From contig WNNJ02000849.1 in assembly GCA_012934845.2 (NCBI GenBank), forward strand, positions 1-64,000: DNA of 64,000 nucleotides, in the 5' to 3' direction. Numbering within the stretch: the stretch's first letter is position 1; each line of letters starts with the position of its first letter. A program made the position numbers and the translations under genes. This document shows, in pieces, positions 37,046 to 49,699 of this stretch. Origin of the DNA: Pomphorhynchus laevis (taxonomy: Eukaryota > Acanthocephala > Palaeacanthocephala > Echinorhynchida > Pomphorhynchidae). The notes under the pieces are model-generated. The model saw nothing but the letters and a program-made list of their open reading frames with translations, made no database searches and was not told the origin of the DNA.

Positions 37046-38434
37046 AGATATGCATTTCTATATGTTACTTTTGGAAAAAAATTATTTTATGCAATGAATA
37101 AAAAGTTTAGCAAGTTAATCGAATATGTAATGATATTACGTATCTTTAAAAGACCTTTAATGTATCTTTAAAGGTTATTTGAATAAGTTACTAAATATCA
37201 ATGTTGGATATTTTAAATATAAAACAAGACTGGATTAAATACATATGTTTAAAGGATATGTTATATATGTTATATATATTTATTGTTTATAATTTAAAAA
37301 GCTCATTATAATTTTCTTTTCGTTGACATTATAAACTATTCGCTAAAGAATTTTAATAACTTACTCCTGTTTTAGAGCAAAAGTTTATTTTTGAAATTGT
37401 TCATATAAGCGGGACATCAAAATGATTACGGATTTATGCAACTGTCGAACTGGTGTTTGTTCGAATGAGATATGATCAGTATTTCTTGTAAAATCATTAA
37501 TTAACGCAGTCTGAATTGCCTAACGCGATTATCCCTGTTGATTAATTTACACAATTTTTCTGTCAATTTGACACAAGCTCAATTAATAACAATGTATATA
37601 GAAAACTTCAGCCTTTGAATTGCACAATTGAATTTACAATAATGACTTCAACTTTTTTGTTCATTTGTGGTGTTTTACTAGAAACGCATGCTTTTGAAGC
37701 TGTACACTGTAACATTGAAGTAGCAAACAAAGAAGTAATGGCCTAATTAGGCCACTTGCTAGTCTCTTACTGATCAGTTCAAGGCACAATAACTTCCAGT
37801 AAGATACATAATGGTTTAGCAGACAAGAATTGAATTTTCAAGTGTTTAATAATATATTTAAGCTTAATCTTATTTTCAATTATTATTAAAAACTCGATAC
37901 CCACGGGCTGTTACCAAATATTAGATTGTGAGTTTATTTTAGTTTTGAAATGATCCGACAGCGCTTTGTTAAAAATTAAACAATAAACAATTGTTATACG
38001 AAATTGGTTTCCCGAAACTAAGTACCGAATACAACATTTTTCTGATGCGACTACCGACATGCGAGCAAACTCGACAATGTTCGCACATTCTTTGATGCAT
38101 TATTCTTTTTTCAATATTCATTATTGTTTTTAAATAAATTCTTGCTAATAATTCATTATAAAGCAAATATATAATTATAAATTGATTGTTCACTCATTAG
38201 GATTGCTTACAAATAGGAGAGAGTGAAGAGAAAATTAAAAATTATTTTATTAAAAATCTAATTTTTGAAATTAGAATTTTAAAATAATTATTCACTCCTA
38301 TTTGTAAACAAATATATAATGCCAGTATTTACGATAAATTCGTATATTTGGAAATGATGTAGGAAATAATTTAAAAAATCCGTTTCATTTCCTATCAATT
38401 TTGTTAGGAAATAAAATATTATACGTTAAATCTT
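37046..38434. other. A+T-rich stretch with no recognised gene
   Basis: Only short open frames and simple A/T sequence are seen. A small inverted pair (ATTCACTC...GAGTGAAT-type) occurs near 38190-38300. Confidence 0.4.
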
Positions 38435-38960
38435 TAATCTGTGAAATGTAAAGATGCTATACTTTGTGCTCTAATCCTAAACATGTGTCTGCAGTGACGA
38501 TATCGTCACGAATCGGTTGCAACACGATCTAAACACCAACATAATCCTGCACCGACGATAGTATTCAGTGAATCTTCAGAGCGAAGACACTGAGCACTAA
38601 TGATTAAATATGCTGTAATACTTTGAGAATCTATTTAGAATTCATCTAGTCGTTGAAAAATTTCACAAAACTCCTGAGAATTCATAGACTCCTTACCAGT
38701 CTGACACTTTTCGAAATAGCTTTCAAGAGCAGGTCATTTAATCTGTAAAATGTAAGGTTGTTATACTTTGTGTATCAATCCTAAACATATGTGGGCAAAT
38801 TAGTGTACGAATATCGCCACGAACCAATTGATACGCGATCTAACTACTAACATCATCCTGCGCCGACAGTACTCAGTGGATCTTCAGGGCTCAGGCACTG
38901 ATCACTAACGTTTCAGCATGATGTAATACTTGGATGGACTATTTAGAATCCAGCTAGTCG
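38435..38960. repeat. MITE family C, two related copies
   Basis: Two copies start ATCTGTGAAATGTAA (38438) and ATCTGTAAAATGTAAGG (about 38739), with shared AATCCTAAACATRTG, CGATCTAA and CTCAGTGRATCTTCAG blocks about 300 bases apart. They share their outer arm with the fold-back element at 925-1135 but carry a longer interior. Confidence 0.65.
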
Positions 38961-41900
38961 TTGTAAAATAATCAATCTTTTATGAAAAATAGATTCTGAT
39001 GACGTGACAAACAAATATTATTTAGCATTACGAATACGCGATAACCATTACAAATACTCAAAACGGGTAGATTTACGAGCCAATTTGTTTAAATCAATTA
39101 GATTTGAACTCTAAAAATATCATGACGATTCAGATGCATGAATTTACCACTTGAACTGTTGAAATAGGAATATAGTAATGAAACGTCTAGTTTAGGTACG
39201 AATTTTTAATATAGTCTTTGTGTCAATTGTTATTTTAGTTCGACCAATAACGTTTTTAGAACGGAAGTTAGATTATTTTAAGCCTGTGAAACCATATGTA
39301 TTGATTGCATTTATCATGCAAAACATATAATTTTATCTGGGGTCTAACTATTTACATTTTACTTTATTAATTATACTTTATTTATTATTGGTTGTATATT
39401 GGCTAATAAATAATCAATAAATAATATAATATTACATAATATTACATTTTACTTTATTGATTCCAATTAAACCAAATAGCTTTACGAAAGGATATTTGAT
39501 TCGAGTGTGAACATTCCGTATCCCATGTTTTGTAGCCGCATACCACTAACTTTATTATCAAAGTGTGATTAATACAAATATTTGTTTTTATTGGAGCTGA
39601 AGCTTCTGAACAGATAAACCAGTAATTATCGCTTTTTAATAATTATTTCCTAATGATTAGATTTAATAATTGGTATTGATAAAGGGGCTAATCACGATTT
39701 ACAAAATCTCACGAACATCTCTTAATTTTTTATTCGCAATTTGGATGTCATCTAAATAAAATACCCTTTTTAAATAAAACTTTTATTGATTTCAATTAGC
39801 AGTCAAAAAGATTAAAAACTTATCAATTTTGTTAAACATTACACTTTAAACATAAAAGCATATATTTTTATTTATCATCCTGAATTAAAAAACTGAATTT
39901 TTCTTTATTTGTGAAACCCAGCAGATCGGATTCGGTTTGAAATCCGGAATAAAGGATTTACCCGAAATGCGGATTTGGTTTTAAAAATACAAGTATTTTT
40001 TAAAAAGTCAGGATATAATTCAAGTCCTGGCTAAATCATCTGCTTAGATTAAATTGATGATGTTATTTATTGCAAAAGTAATGGATGATCTTACAGTATC
40101 GATAATGATGAGTTATTTGCTAAACAATGGTTACGTGTTGATAATTAAATGATGGTAAACGATCATTATTTAATACATCTCACCGAATATATAAGGGATA
40201 AACAATACTTGAGAATAAAGAACAAAAAGCTTTATTCGTTTGGTTGACTAATATTTTAAGCAACATAATTCTCACTATGCAAATTATTTATTATCAAATT
40301 ATGAATATTATTGCTATCAGATATATTCTCTTTATTGTAAATATTTTAAAGATATTAGCTTTCAAAAGTTATCTTTTCTATCAAGTTGCTAAAAATGTTT
40401 TGCAGATGAAACAGTCGAGTTTGGCAGTAATAGTATTGTATGTAAAATATGTTAAAATGAGCTTTAGTGATATATTCCATGTGATATAATTGTATTATCA
40501 TCTATTGTAAATAAGAATGTAGTCCCCATATCAAGATCATCGTTATAGCAGTGAACAGCATTTTTGAGAAACAAATCAATATTTGCTTTAAAAGCTATTT
40601 AGTTTGACAACTTTGATCATAATTATTCGCGTAAGTATGTAATTGTATGTAAAGTAAACAGTTTTTCACACGTGATTTGAATTACAAGTACCATGTACCA
40701 TGCCTAAAGGTACTTATCTTGCAAAAGTGATCTGTCATATTCCAGTGTTCCCTTTTTCTACCAAGTGATCCGGACACAAATATATCAGACAGCAATATAT
40801 CCACTGTAAGATAGAATGTAAGTATTTTATCCACATTTTACTTTCCGGTTATTTTCGCGTAGCAAAGATAAAGTTAAAGTGACAAAAGCCTTTTAATTGT
40901 CTGTTACACGAAATAACAGTACTGAATTTATATAAAGACAATTCCAGCAATAAATGCATAATATTTAGACTTTACTCAGCCACTTTATATTTGTAATGAG
41001 CCAAATATTAAGTTAATGAGTAATCTTACTAGGTAACTTTTACTTAAATGAGTTTAATATTTTGCCATTTTTAAGGATACACTTTAATACCCATAGTCAA
41101 TACCCATATTGACTATGGGTATGCAATACCCATATTGACTATAAGTATTGAATACCCATATTGACTATGGGTATTCAATACCCATATTGACTATGGGTAT
41201 TGAATACCCATAGTATTGAATAGTACTGAATATATTGCATAGTATTGAATATAGTACCTTCAATACCCATGATCAATACTATTAATTGCAATTGACTATA
41301 ATTAATATAAAATAACAACAAAATATAACAGCATTTTATACGCTATAACTTAATTTCCTTGCGGTTCAACTACTTATAACTTGACTTAATTACGCCTTTT
41401 TACAAGTGACAGTTTCTGCAATAGTAAAATTACATATGACATAATTACACTGTCATGATATGGAGGATGGATTTATGCACTCGATTTAACTTGCTTATTT
41501 GGGTAAAGTATATAAAGATTAATGACGATGATAAAAAACGTACACAAAGGAAGAGATCAAAACAATAAGGAAATAGAAATCTGTAAAAAATAATTGGGCA
41601 AGCATTAAAATACAAAATACATAAAATTAATGAACATCAAAACATATTTTTTATTTTTATTAAATACAAAAAATGTAAGTGTCATTTTTAATTAAAATCC
41701 GGACTAAATTTTAAATTAAAATTTTTATCCTTGCGATATCAACTAATTGTAAAAATTAAAGTTATAAAATTCAATTTATATTTTAAAATGGAATGAATCC
41801 CACGGTAATTGAATCAATACTATCAAATTAAGAGTAACTTTATCTTTGTGGTATATACATTAATTTCAATTTACAAACAGCGCAATATATCAGCATATAA

Positions 41901-43880
41901 TTGATTGAACATATTATCCAAGGAATGCCAATAAACAGTACTTTTCTTAATTTGCTTAATAAACTATTTATTAATTAATATAATAATGTATTAATTGCAT
42001 TTGAATGTACGCAGAAAATTAAAAAATTTTTGTTTAACTATATATTAATAAAAAAACAGTTTTTATTAGTTATTACAAATTTATTAATAAAATTTCATAA
42101 ATATAAAATTTAATTGCTGGAATAATTTCAACAATTAAATCTATTGAAGCATATAATAAAATTTATGGAAGCATATAATTAAATCTATGGAAACATAATC
42201 TATAGAAGTATAAAGATTATATTTATTATTTATATTTTCTAATAAATATAAAATTGAAATATAAATTATTAGTTTATTAATAGATTGTATAACTTCCTTT
42301 TATATATTTTCTCACAAAATATAAATAATGGAACCAAATTACACTCCAATGGCGAAAATTATTAAATTCTAGTTTGTAATGCTTTGGCAAATATTTTGTA
42401 AATATTAATAAAAAATATTCCATAACGCCTTTGTATTTTACTTTTCTTTTTATTTTATTCAATAATATGCATCAATGTTTAGTTAAAAAATATACAAACG
42501 AATATATTAATTCAAATTTTCGTATTGAGTGTCGATGGCATTGTATACAATGCCCATCGACATTGGGTATTTGGTAAACTTTAAAATTAAAATTGTAATT
42601 TTAATTAAATTGTAATTAAATTTTTGCTTGTATTAACCGTTCTAAAGCTGTATTGTAAGACTACTATGACTAATTTTACAACACGAAGAAAATTTTTATT
42701 TTTAAATGAAAGGTTATGATTGTTTAACCGTGTTCGCAATCAGAATTGAGTAAAGCAAAATGTTTTAAACACAACATTTATGCAAAAATAATAATTCAAC
42801 TACTCCTTATCAAGTTACTTCGATAAAGTTGAATGACTTAAAATTTAATCTTTAGTTTGCAATCTGTAGTCTGAAGCTAAATCAGTTTCAAACTATTTTA
42901 CTTAGCATGTCTTCTGTAAAATTAAATACCCAGTCAAATGTAATCACTTTCATTAAACGAAAATGATTCTGAATAACGACTGGTATTGTTAGAGTGTTTC
43001 ATGGTAAGGTGTGAGTTATTCCTAATGTTTAATTATGACAGAATCTTAACGTAGTTATGACACATTTTTTCAAATGTGGTATTGAGGCAATTGAAGCAAC
43101 CTGGCATACGGATAACAACGTAATTATCACTTTCGAAAACGATATGATCACAGGCTTACAAAACTTGCAGCTATAATATCATTTACATAAATATTACAAG
43201 ATAACTCTATTAATCATTAGGTTTTGAAATATTTCTATCTAATTTGTTAGATAGCTAGAAGAAACGTTAGAGAGAGCCTGAAATACAAACTACGAAGTGA
43301 CATTTATATCGAGCATTTAACTTCCTTATGTCGGAATTGCAGAGTAAAATGCATAGATACATAACTTAATATATCCTCATAAACTAAGACAATACGATGG
43401 CGAATGATAGTAAACTGATAAATCTGATGATACCCCTGTCGTCGTTATACAAGCAATATATAATATTGCTTATATAATATACGCAACCTTATACAACATA
43501 CAATTTGAATTTAAAATTTAATTCTCTCGATATTTAAAATAGCCAAATACAAATATTATAATTAATATAATGGTAATTGATAAATTATATTTGATTTTGG
43601 AACTTTACAATTTTAAACTTTAACAATTTTCGTATTCGCTAACTTAAGTATTTCAATAAATATTCCATTTCATTTTGCCGTATCCAACCTTTTAATTTTT
43701 TTGTAACCTATTTTTATATCTTAGGTAGATCATCTACAGAATAAAAAAATAACGAGGAGGAAATTCATTTAGTACATTTTATATTTTAGCAAATAATTTG
43801 ATGTCTTCGTCGATATGAATATTAATTCATAATACTATATATTACCTACATTCGTTATACAACATATTAAGGATATCCTT
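38961..43880. other. Gene-poor A+T-rich stretch
   Basis: I see no supportable exon, RNA gene or coding transposon piece in nearly 5 kb on either strand. Open frames at 40244 and 42277 are hydrophobic, A/T-driven and lack splice context. One short hairpin repeat cluster lies at 41075-41275. Confidence 0.4.
41075..41275. repeat. Hairpin tandem repeat ATACCCATA...TATGGGTAT
   Basis: The palindromic pair ATACCCATATTGACTATGGG is repeated about four times with a spacing of some 30-35 bases. Degraded half-units lie at both ends. Each unit can fold on itself. Confidence 0.85.
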
Positions 43881-44183
43881 AATATGTATTAAGGATACGA
43901 GAGTCATTCCCAGATATTGCACAAATTATGGCATCCGCGCACACCATGTTTCTGGGTCACTAGCATGATACATCCTTTCCGTTGACATGTACTCATCTTC
44001 TTACGTTCGCGCCTTTAAACAGCTTATTTCAATCAAACTCATCTCAATCGGCAAAGTCTGACCTGATCTTTCGTCATTACACAGATGTCACTCTGGCGTA
44101 TATATCTTGTCCATTAAAATCAAAATTCATTATCAGTAATGCTAACGATAAATCTGACGTATTGTATCCTTTACATATTTCTT
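43881..44183. other. Less A+T-rich stretch before the 83-bp array
   Basis: An 80-codon plus-strand frame (43982-44224) runs into the first array unit. It has no recognisable domain. The stretch may be the unique part of the element from which the array was amplified. Confidence 0.3.
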
Positions 44184-44766
44184 GCAAATGTAGAGTACTG
44201 AATTTGATTTTTTATCTCTTTTAGTTTTATTTATTAGTGGACCTGTAAGTGGCTCCGTCCACATTTGCAAATGTAGAGTACTGAATTTGATTTGTTTCTC
44301 TTTTATTTTTATTTGTTAGTGGACCTGTAAGTGGCTCCGTCCACATTTGCAAATGTAGAGTACTGATTTTGATTTTTTCTCTCTTTTATTTTTATTTGTT
44401 AGTGGACCTGTAAGTGGCTCCGTCCACATTTGCAAATGTAGAGTACTGAATTTGATTTTTTTCTCTTTTATTTTTATTTGTTAGTGGACCTGTAAGTGGC
44501 TCCGTCCACATTTGCAAATTTAGAGTACTGAATTTGATTTGTTTCTCTTTTATTTTTATTTGTTAGTGGACCTGTAAGTGGCTCCGTCCACATTTGCAAA
44601 TGTAGAGTACTGATTTTGATTTTTTCTCTCTTTTATTTTTATTTGTTAGTGGACCTGTAAGTGGCTCCGTCCACATTTGCAAATGTAGAGTACTGATTTT
44701 GATTTTTTCTCTCTTTTATTTTTATTTGTTAGTGGACCTGTAAGTGGCTCCGTCCACATTTGCCAA
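44184..44766. repeat. 82-83-bp tandem repeat, seven units
   Basis: Units start at 44184, 44267, 44349, 44432, 44514, 44596 and 44679, and a last start at 44762 is cut off. Each boundary carries the perfect palindrome ACATTTGCAAATGT and an inverted pair GTGGAC...GTCCAC around CTGTAAGTGGCTCC. Two unit types occur, one with GAATTTGATT and one with GATTTTGATTTTTTCTCTC, explaining the 82/83 alternation. Confidence 0.95.
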
Positions 44767-45782
44767 ATTAAATTAATTATATTCTATATTGTTATATTAA
44801 TAAAAATGGTAGCCACTATGAAAATTGGTCGAATATCCCTAAATCTTTGCTCAATTAATGCTGAATATCAACTTTTGAGACTTGACAATCATTTTTCTAT
44901 TAAATCTAATTGACTTCTACTAATGAATTACGAATTTTAATTGAATTATAAATTCAATTTACTAATATAAAATTAATTAATTCAATTTTGGCAATTATAT
45001 TTTAATTTATATTTTATATTAAATATTTTAAATTTTATTTTGTCATATTCTAATTTGATTTATGAATATCAAATTATATATAGTTTTACTGTAACAAAGA
45101 AGGAAAATATTATCGAATTATAAGAAGATGATGGGTTTAGTATTTATAATCAAATTATGTTGCCTTTAGATTATCATATTTAATATGTGCACATTAGTGA
45201 TGATCTCAAAATACAGCTTTGTGCTAGCCATTGAAAATCAATAATTTTTGTAAATCGATGCGAACTATATGGTAAAAGTAGATATCTATAAGACATTGCA
45301 TTTTATACATCATTTGCATGAAGATGCATAATCTAAACGCCTTTTATTTAGCTACATTATTGTTAAAACATGTTTTGGTAATATCTTTACAGTTAACGTT
45401 TTTGTTTACTACAAAAAAATTCTGACTACAAAAATATTTCTATATTTTGTTGTAGATAGAAAAATATTTCTATCTACAACAATATATATTTTTATATTTT
45501 TATATCAACAAAAATATTTCTAACAATATTTCTAACAATATTTCTAACAATATTTCTTAACAATATGTAATTATATTGATTTTCTGTATTTTGCATGTAT
45601 TTTGCTTTGATGAATAAGAGCCGAAACTTGATAAAATATGAGTTCGTATCGTTATATAAATATTAATTGTATAAAAGTTCTTATAATTATTTATTATTTC
45701 TAATTATTTATCTTTATTTTGATTTATATATATTATAAAATACGTAGATTCAGTATTTTTTAATTATCATTAACTAAAACTA
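44767..45782. other. A+T-rich spacer
   Basis: No gene is seen. A small repeat of TTTCTAACAATA occurs at about 45510-45560. A family B end remnant (ATACGTAGATTCAG) lies at about 45740, just before the Penelope-like fragment. Confidence 0.4.
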
Positions 45783-46087
45783 CTATTAATTTATATCGTA
45801 AAGATGACATATTTAAATTTACAAGAAACATATTTTTGCATGAGCATTCATGCATACCATATAATATAAAATATAATACATTAAATAATGAAATTTTAAG
45901 AATTGCAACAATATGTAATGATATTGGCTTTCTTCAAAATCATTTAAATAATTTAATAGATACATATTTTAAACTAGGTTACTATAAAAATAACATCAAG
46001 CAGAAAATAGTAAAATATATAAATCAACACAATAATATAAAGAATAAATTTAAACTCTTAAGTGGCCAAATTTTTATGGATGGATAA
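45783..46087 (+). mobile_element. Penelope-like fragment, longest open copy
   Basis: This is the same coding piece as at 34.1-35.6 kb, here open for about 100 codons from LYRKDDIFKFTRN through SCIPYNIKY and RIATICNDIGF to LGYYKNNIKQKI, then a basic asparagine-rich tail and TAA. It is cut on the 5' side before the catalytic RT core. There is no start codon in good context and no partner domain, so it is a fragment rather than a gene. Confidence 0.55.
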
Positions 46088-46435
46088 TAAATAATATACT
46101 TTGTATTAGAATAAGATACTAGATAATCAAATTTAATCAGAGGAAATACATCATTAGCATGTATTTGGCCCCGCTGCTATGTTGGGTAGAGGAGTTAGGG
46201 TCCGAAACCTGATAGCATAGCATTTCTTCCTGATGACTGATAATCCTTATTCGAATATATCGTATATTGTTTATTTGTAAATTCATAAAAATTGAATTTT
46301 TATTTTAAATTTAAATTTTAAATTTTAACTTGATATAACTTATAACTTATATAACTTATAACTTATATCTTTATTTTTGATTTATATATAGTATAAAATA
46401 CGTAGATTCAGTTATCTGATCTGATTTCAAAATTT
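46088..46435 (+). repeat. Family B repeat, nearly full copy
   Basis: Left part with TTTGTATTAGAATAAGATAC, core GCTGCTATGTTGGG...CCGAAACCTGATAGCATAGC, mirrored right part with CTTATTCGAATATATCG, A+T tract, and the end ATACGTAGATTCAGTTATC. The near-mirror layout shows that the family folds back on itself around the core. Confidence 0.75.
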
Positions 46436-46728
46436 CACAGTTGGTTTAGTTAGAGATCGTTTGGTCCATAAATCCTTTATTGTATTCATTTGCTATTTCT
46501 AGTATATATCGTCTATTGTATTTTCTAAATATATCGTCTATTGTTTTCATTTAACTTTAAAACGTTTACTGTGTGTACAACATATTGTACAATTCACTTA
46601 TGATGTGATACAGCCCAGTTTTCAAGATACAATGTGACCTCTAAAATTAGTTAATTCATTTAAAGATTAAATACACATTGTAACACTCATCGTCTTAAAC
46701 ACTTCTAAGAATTTATAATAAATTCTTT

Positions 46729-46968
46729 AATATCGTTTTTAAGTTGAAAGCCTTAAAGAATAAATTTATAAAATTTAAATTAAATTATTCGCAAAATTTT
46801 AACTAATAAAAGTATTGTTATTTAAAATGCGTTTAGGTCTTATAATTCAGCATCCCTTGAGTTTAAGCTAGGCATAAATAGCGATTTCAATAAGACTCGT
46901 AATTTAGATAATATACTAACGGTTAAAACACCATTGAAGCTACGTATTCCTTATCTGAACGTTTTTTA
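46729..46968. repeat. 240-bp direct repeat, left copy
   Basis: It matches 47452-47691 at a constant offset of 723 bases, with about ten substitutions and no indels by eye. It is A+T-rich and non-coding. The two copies exactly bracket the RLE LINE piece at 46969-47451, as a target-site duplication would. Confidence 0.9.
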
Positions 46969-47451
46969 AATACAGATACAATTCAATGGGTTGCCCGCAA
47001 ATGGGCCCCATATTATTACTTAGATAACGTTTAATAAAAAGTAGGGGATCATTGGGCTTCGGAATCAAGATTGCATAAGACTCTCCCTGACGTATGTTGA
47101 ATTCCCCCGCTGAATTGCAGCACTTATGCGCTGTAGGAAATGGGATTTTGCCTGGGCGTCGTTTGTAGCTAGCCTTAGTCGCTTCCCAATTAGTTCAAAG
47201 AGGGCGGTGGCTTCACATCCTAAGGCGCCAATTGACTCGACAGCTACTGGGACGAGGCTGCAATATGAAGGATCCAGACATGTATATTTGATCCGTTTCC
47301 TGCGTTCGGCTTCAGTGGCCAGAGCTCCAGCACCTGCTGCAGAACAATCTACGTGAGACGGAGCTAGGGTGTTCACGCAAGTATGGTCCCATACTAGTAG
47401 ACGTCCACAGTCCCATGGTACTAAAGTGGCCCCATCTGGTCTCTTACCGTC
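46969..47451 (-). mobile_element. 5'-truncated RLE-type non-LTR retrotransposon
   Basis: On the minus strand, a frame open from the insert edge (about 47448) to a stop at 47065 encodes an RLE domain. It starts KRPDGATLVPWDCGR, continues LLVWDHTCVNTLAPS, then EAERRKRIKY, PVAVESIGALG and AIQRGNSTYV. The PD...D...K layout is that of the restriction-like endonucleases that follow RT in R2-type elements. RT is absent because the copy is truncated. About 95 bases of 3' UTR follow, with no poly(A). It is much G+C-richer than the flanks. It is a different subfamily from the intact element at 49484-52936. Confidence 0.75.
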
Positions 47452-47691
47452 AATATCGTTTTTAAGTTAAAAGCCTTAAAGAATAAATTAATAAAATTTA
47501 AATTAAATTATTCGCAAAATTTAAACTAATAAAATCATTGTTAGTTAAAATGCGTTTAGGTCTTATAATTCAGCATCCCTTGAGTTTAAGCTAGGCATAA
47601 ATAGCGATTTCAATAAGACTCGTAATTTAGATAATATACTAACGGTTTAAACATCATTGAAGCTACTTATTCCTTATCCGAACGTTTTTTA
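47452..47691. repeat. 240-bp direct repeat, right copy
   Basis: Right partner of 46729-46968. It begins AATATCGTTTTTAAGTTAAA and ends GAACGTTTTTTA. About 96% identity to the left copy means that both have diverged since they formed. Confidence 0.9.
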
Positions 47692-47739
47692 TATTAAAAC
47701 TATTAAAGCTATTAAGCGAAATAAATGGAAAATAAACAA

Positions 47740-48415
47740 TTTATTTTGTATTAGAATAAGATACACCGAATAATCAAATTTTATCAGAGGAAATACGTCA
47801 TTAGTTATTTGGCCCGCTGCTATGTGGGATAAAGTAATAAGGGCCGAAACCTGATAACATACCAGTTCCTACTAATGACCTCGATTTCTTATTAGAATAC
47901 ATTGTATAGTATTTATTAGTCAATTCATAAAGTTAATTTTTATTTTAAATTTCAATTATAAATTTTAACTTGATATAAATATAAATTGTTTAAAATCTTA
48001 AATAATTATTTTTTCTGTAATCATATAAGCCCGACGCGAAAGAAAAACGAAAATAGTAATAGATACCGTTTCGTCATCACAATGAGTCATCAGTGCCATA
48101 TCCCTACCACTGCTGAATTCAGAGGAAAACTAGCAGGCGGCAATAAACAAATCATATGAGATATTAGAACACTTCTAGTAACCTTATAGAGTGCTAAACC
48201 AGCACTACGGCTTTACCAAATGGGATCATTAGCAAAAGAACTGGCAAATGCCAGAAACAGTATCTATTACTGTGTTCGTTTTTCTTTCGCGTTAGACTTT
48301 ATATGATTACAAAAATTCACGTAGAATTGTATCATTTGTGATATATTTATAATTTATCTTTATTTTTGATTTATATATCGTATAAAATACGTAGACTCAG
48401 TTATCTGATCCGATC
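47740..48415 (+). repeat. Family B repeat, split by a MITE
   Basis: The core GCCGAAACCTGATAACATAC lies at about 47830. The A+T tract is interrupted at 48016-48311 by a family F MITE, and the end ATACGTAGACTCAGTTATC follows at about 48386. The insertion order is therefore B first, F later. A second B end is at 48617-48650. Confidence 0.7.
48016..48311. repeat. MITE family F, copy 1
   Basis: Terminal inverted repeats of about 50 bases: the left arm starts TGTAATCATATAAG with GACGCGAAAGAAAAACGAA, and the right arm is its complement with few changes. The interior includes CGTTTCGTCATCACAATGAG and GTGCTAAACCAGCAC. It is non-coding and related to 53503-53887. Confidence 0.85.
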
Positions 48416-49469
48416 ATACAATTAATTGATTTAATTTAGGAGGAATTTGTTTTTGCAATTTTTAAAAATTGCCAATATGCCATTATACATTAAATAATGA
48501 AATTTACATTAAATAATGTAAATTATTTAATATTATTTATTACTTTATAAATAAAAATTGTATAAAAATCTTTTATAATTATTTATTATTTATCTTTATT
48601 TTTATTTATATATCGTATAAAATACGCAGACTCAATTATCTGATCTGATTACTAAAGTTATTTGAGTTGTTTATTGTAAAATTGTAAAAAATATAATCAT
48701 ATCTGATTATTTGCTTAATTACCATCTAATTTTTGTATGTTCCCGTGACTATTAAATTCCGAGAAGAATAAAACATTTGTTTCAATATGCAAATGACCAA
48801 TAACTAAACAGAAATGTTTTTGTTAACAAATTAACAATTATAATTTAATTGTAATAAATTGTGTAAATAAATGGGTCTAAATAATTTTGAAAATTACACA
48901 GATAGAAAGTAAATATTTGGTTTTATGGCTTTGCCTTATGACAGCATTAGGTAAACCAGAGCAAACACATTTGGTGAGTTGCGAATTTCGAAATGCAAAA
49001 AAGAAATCGTTTTCTTTATTGAACTGCAGGCAACAACTTGCAAGTTTATCATGATAGAACTGCAAACACAACCTAACTTTTATGGATTTTTACATAAGGT
49101 TTCAACAAAATTCGTTCTCAAATAGTTGTGAATTTCCTTGCTAAATGTTAAAGTTCAGATAATATTAATATTTGCAATATTTAATATATTTATATAATAT
49201 TGATGAACATTATTTATGATCAATAAATTAGTTTAGTTCAATAAACGTCTTCAATGCACTACATAGAATATTCAATTTATATATTAAATCTCAAATAGTG
49301 GTGCCTTGTTATGGCAAGGCACTACTTAATGTAATGGATTTTAAAACCTAGGTGTACTGTTTTCGAGTCACGATAGTACTTAAAGAGAGATAGTAAAACG
49401 GATCGGTTAAGATACTTCAATACAATGCTGTACTGATAAAGATTAATAATAATTAATAATAATTTAATA
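48416..49469. other. A+T-rich spacer left of the intact LINE
   Basis: No gene is seen. A local hairpin ATAGTGGTGCCTTGTTATGG followed by GGCACTAC occurs near 49297-49325. Confidence 0.35.
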
Positions 49470-49483
49470 ATGATAAGATTAAT
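49470..49483. repeat. 14-bp target-site duplication, 3' side
   Basis: ATGATAAGATTAAT lies directly beside the poly(A) (poly-T on this strand) end of the element and is repeated at 52937-52950. Confidence 0.85.
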
Positions 49484-49699
49484 TTTTTTTTTTTTTTTTT
49501 ATTTATTTTTTTTTATTTTTAAATACAAACATTTAAGAATACAGTCAAATAATAGTTATTAAGTCTTGTTCCATGCTGACTAACTGACTAAATTTTCGAC
49601 GTACGAGCAGCACGTATAGACATCGAAGACATTTTTGCTAAAGCAAAACCGACTCTACTCCTTATATTTCGGATACAGGCGCTGTAATTATCGCAAGTT

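Noticed and set aside
40244-40489. 81-codon hydrophobic plus-strand frame as a membrane protein
   Set aside because: Composition is what random A+T-rich DNA gives (I, L, Y, K, N); no upstream or downstream exon context.
47126-47356. 76-codon plus-strand frame
   Set aside because: Antisense shadow of the RLE domain at 47065-47448.
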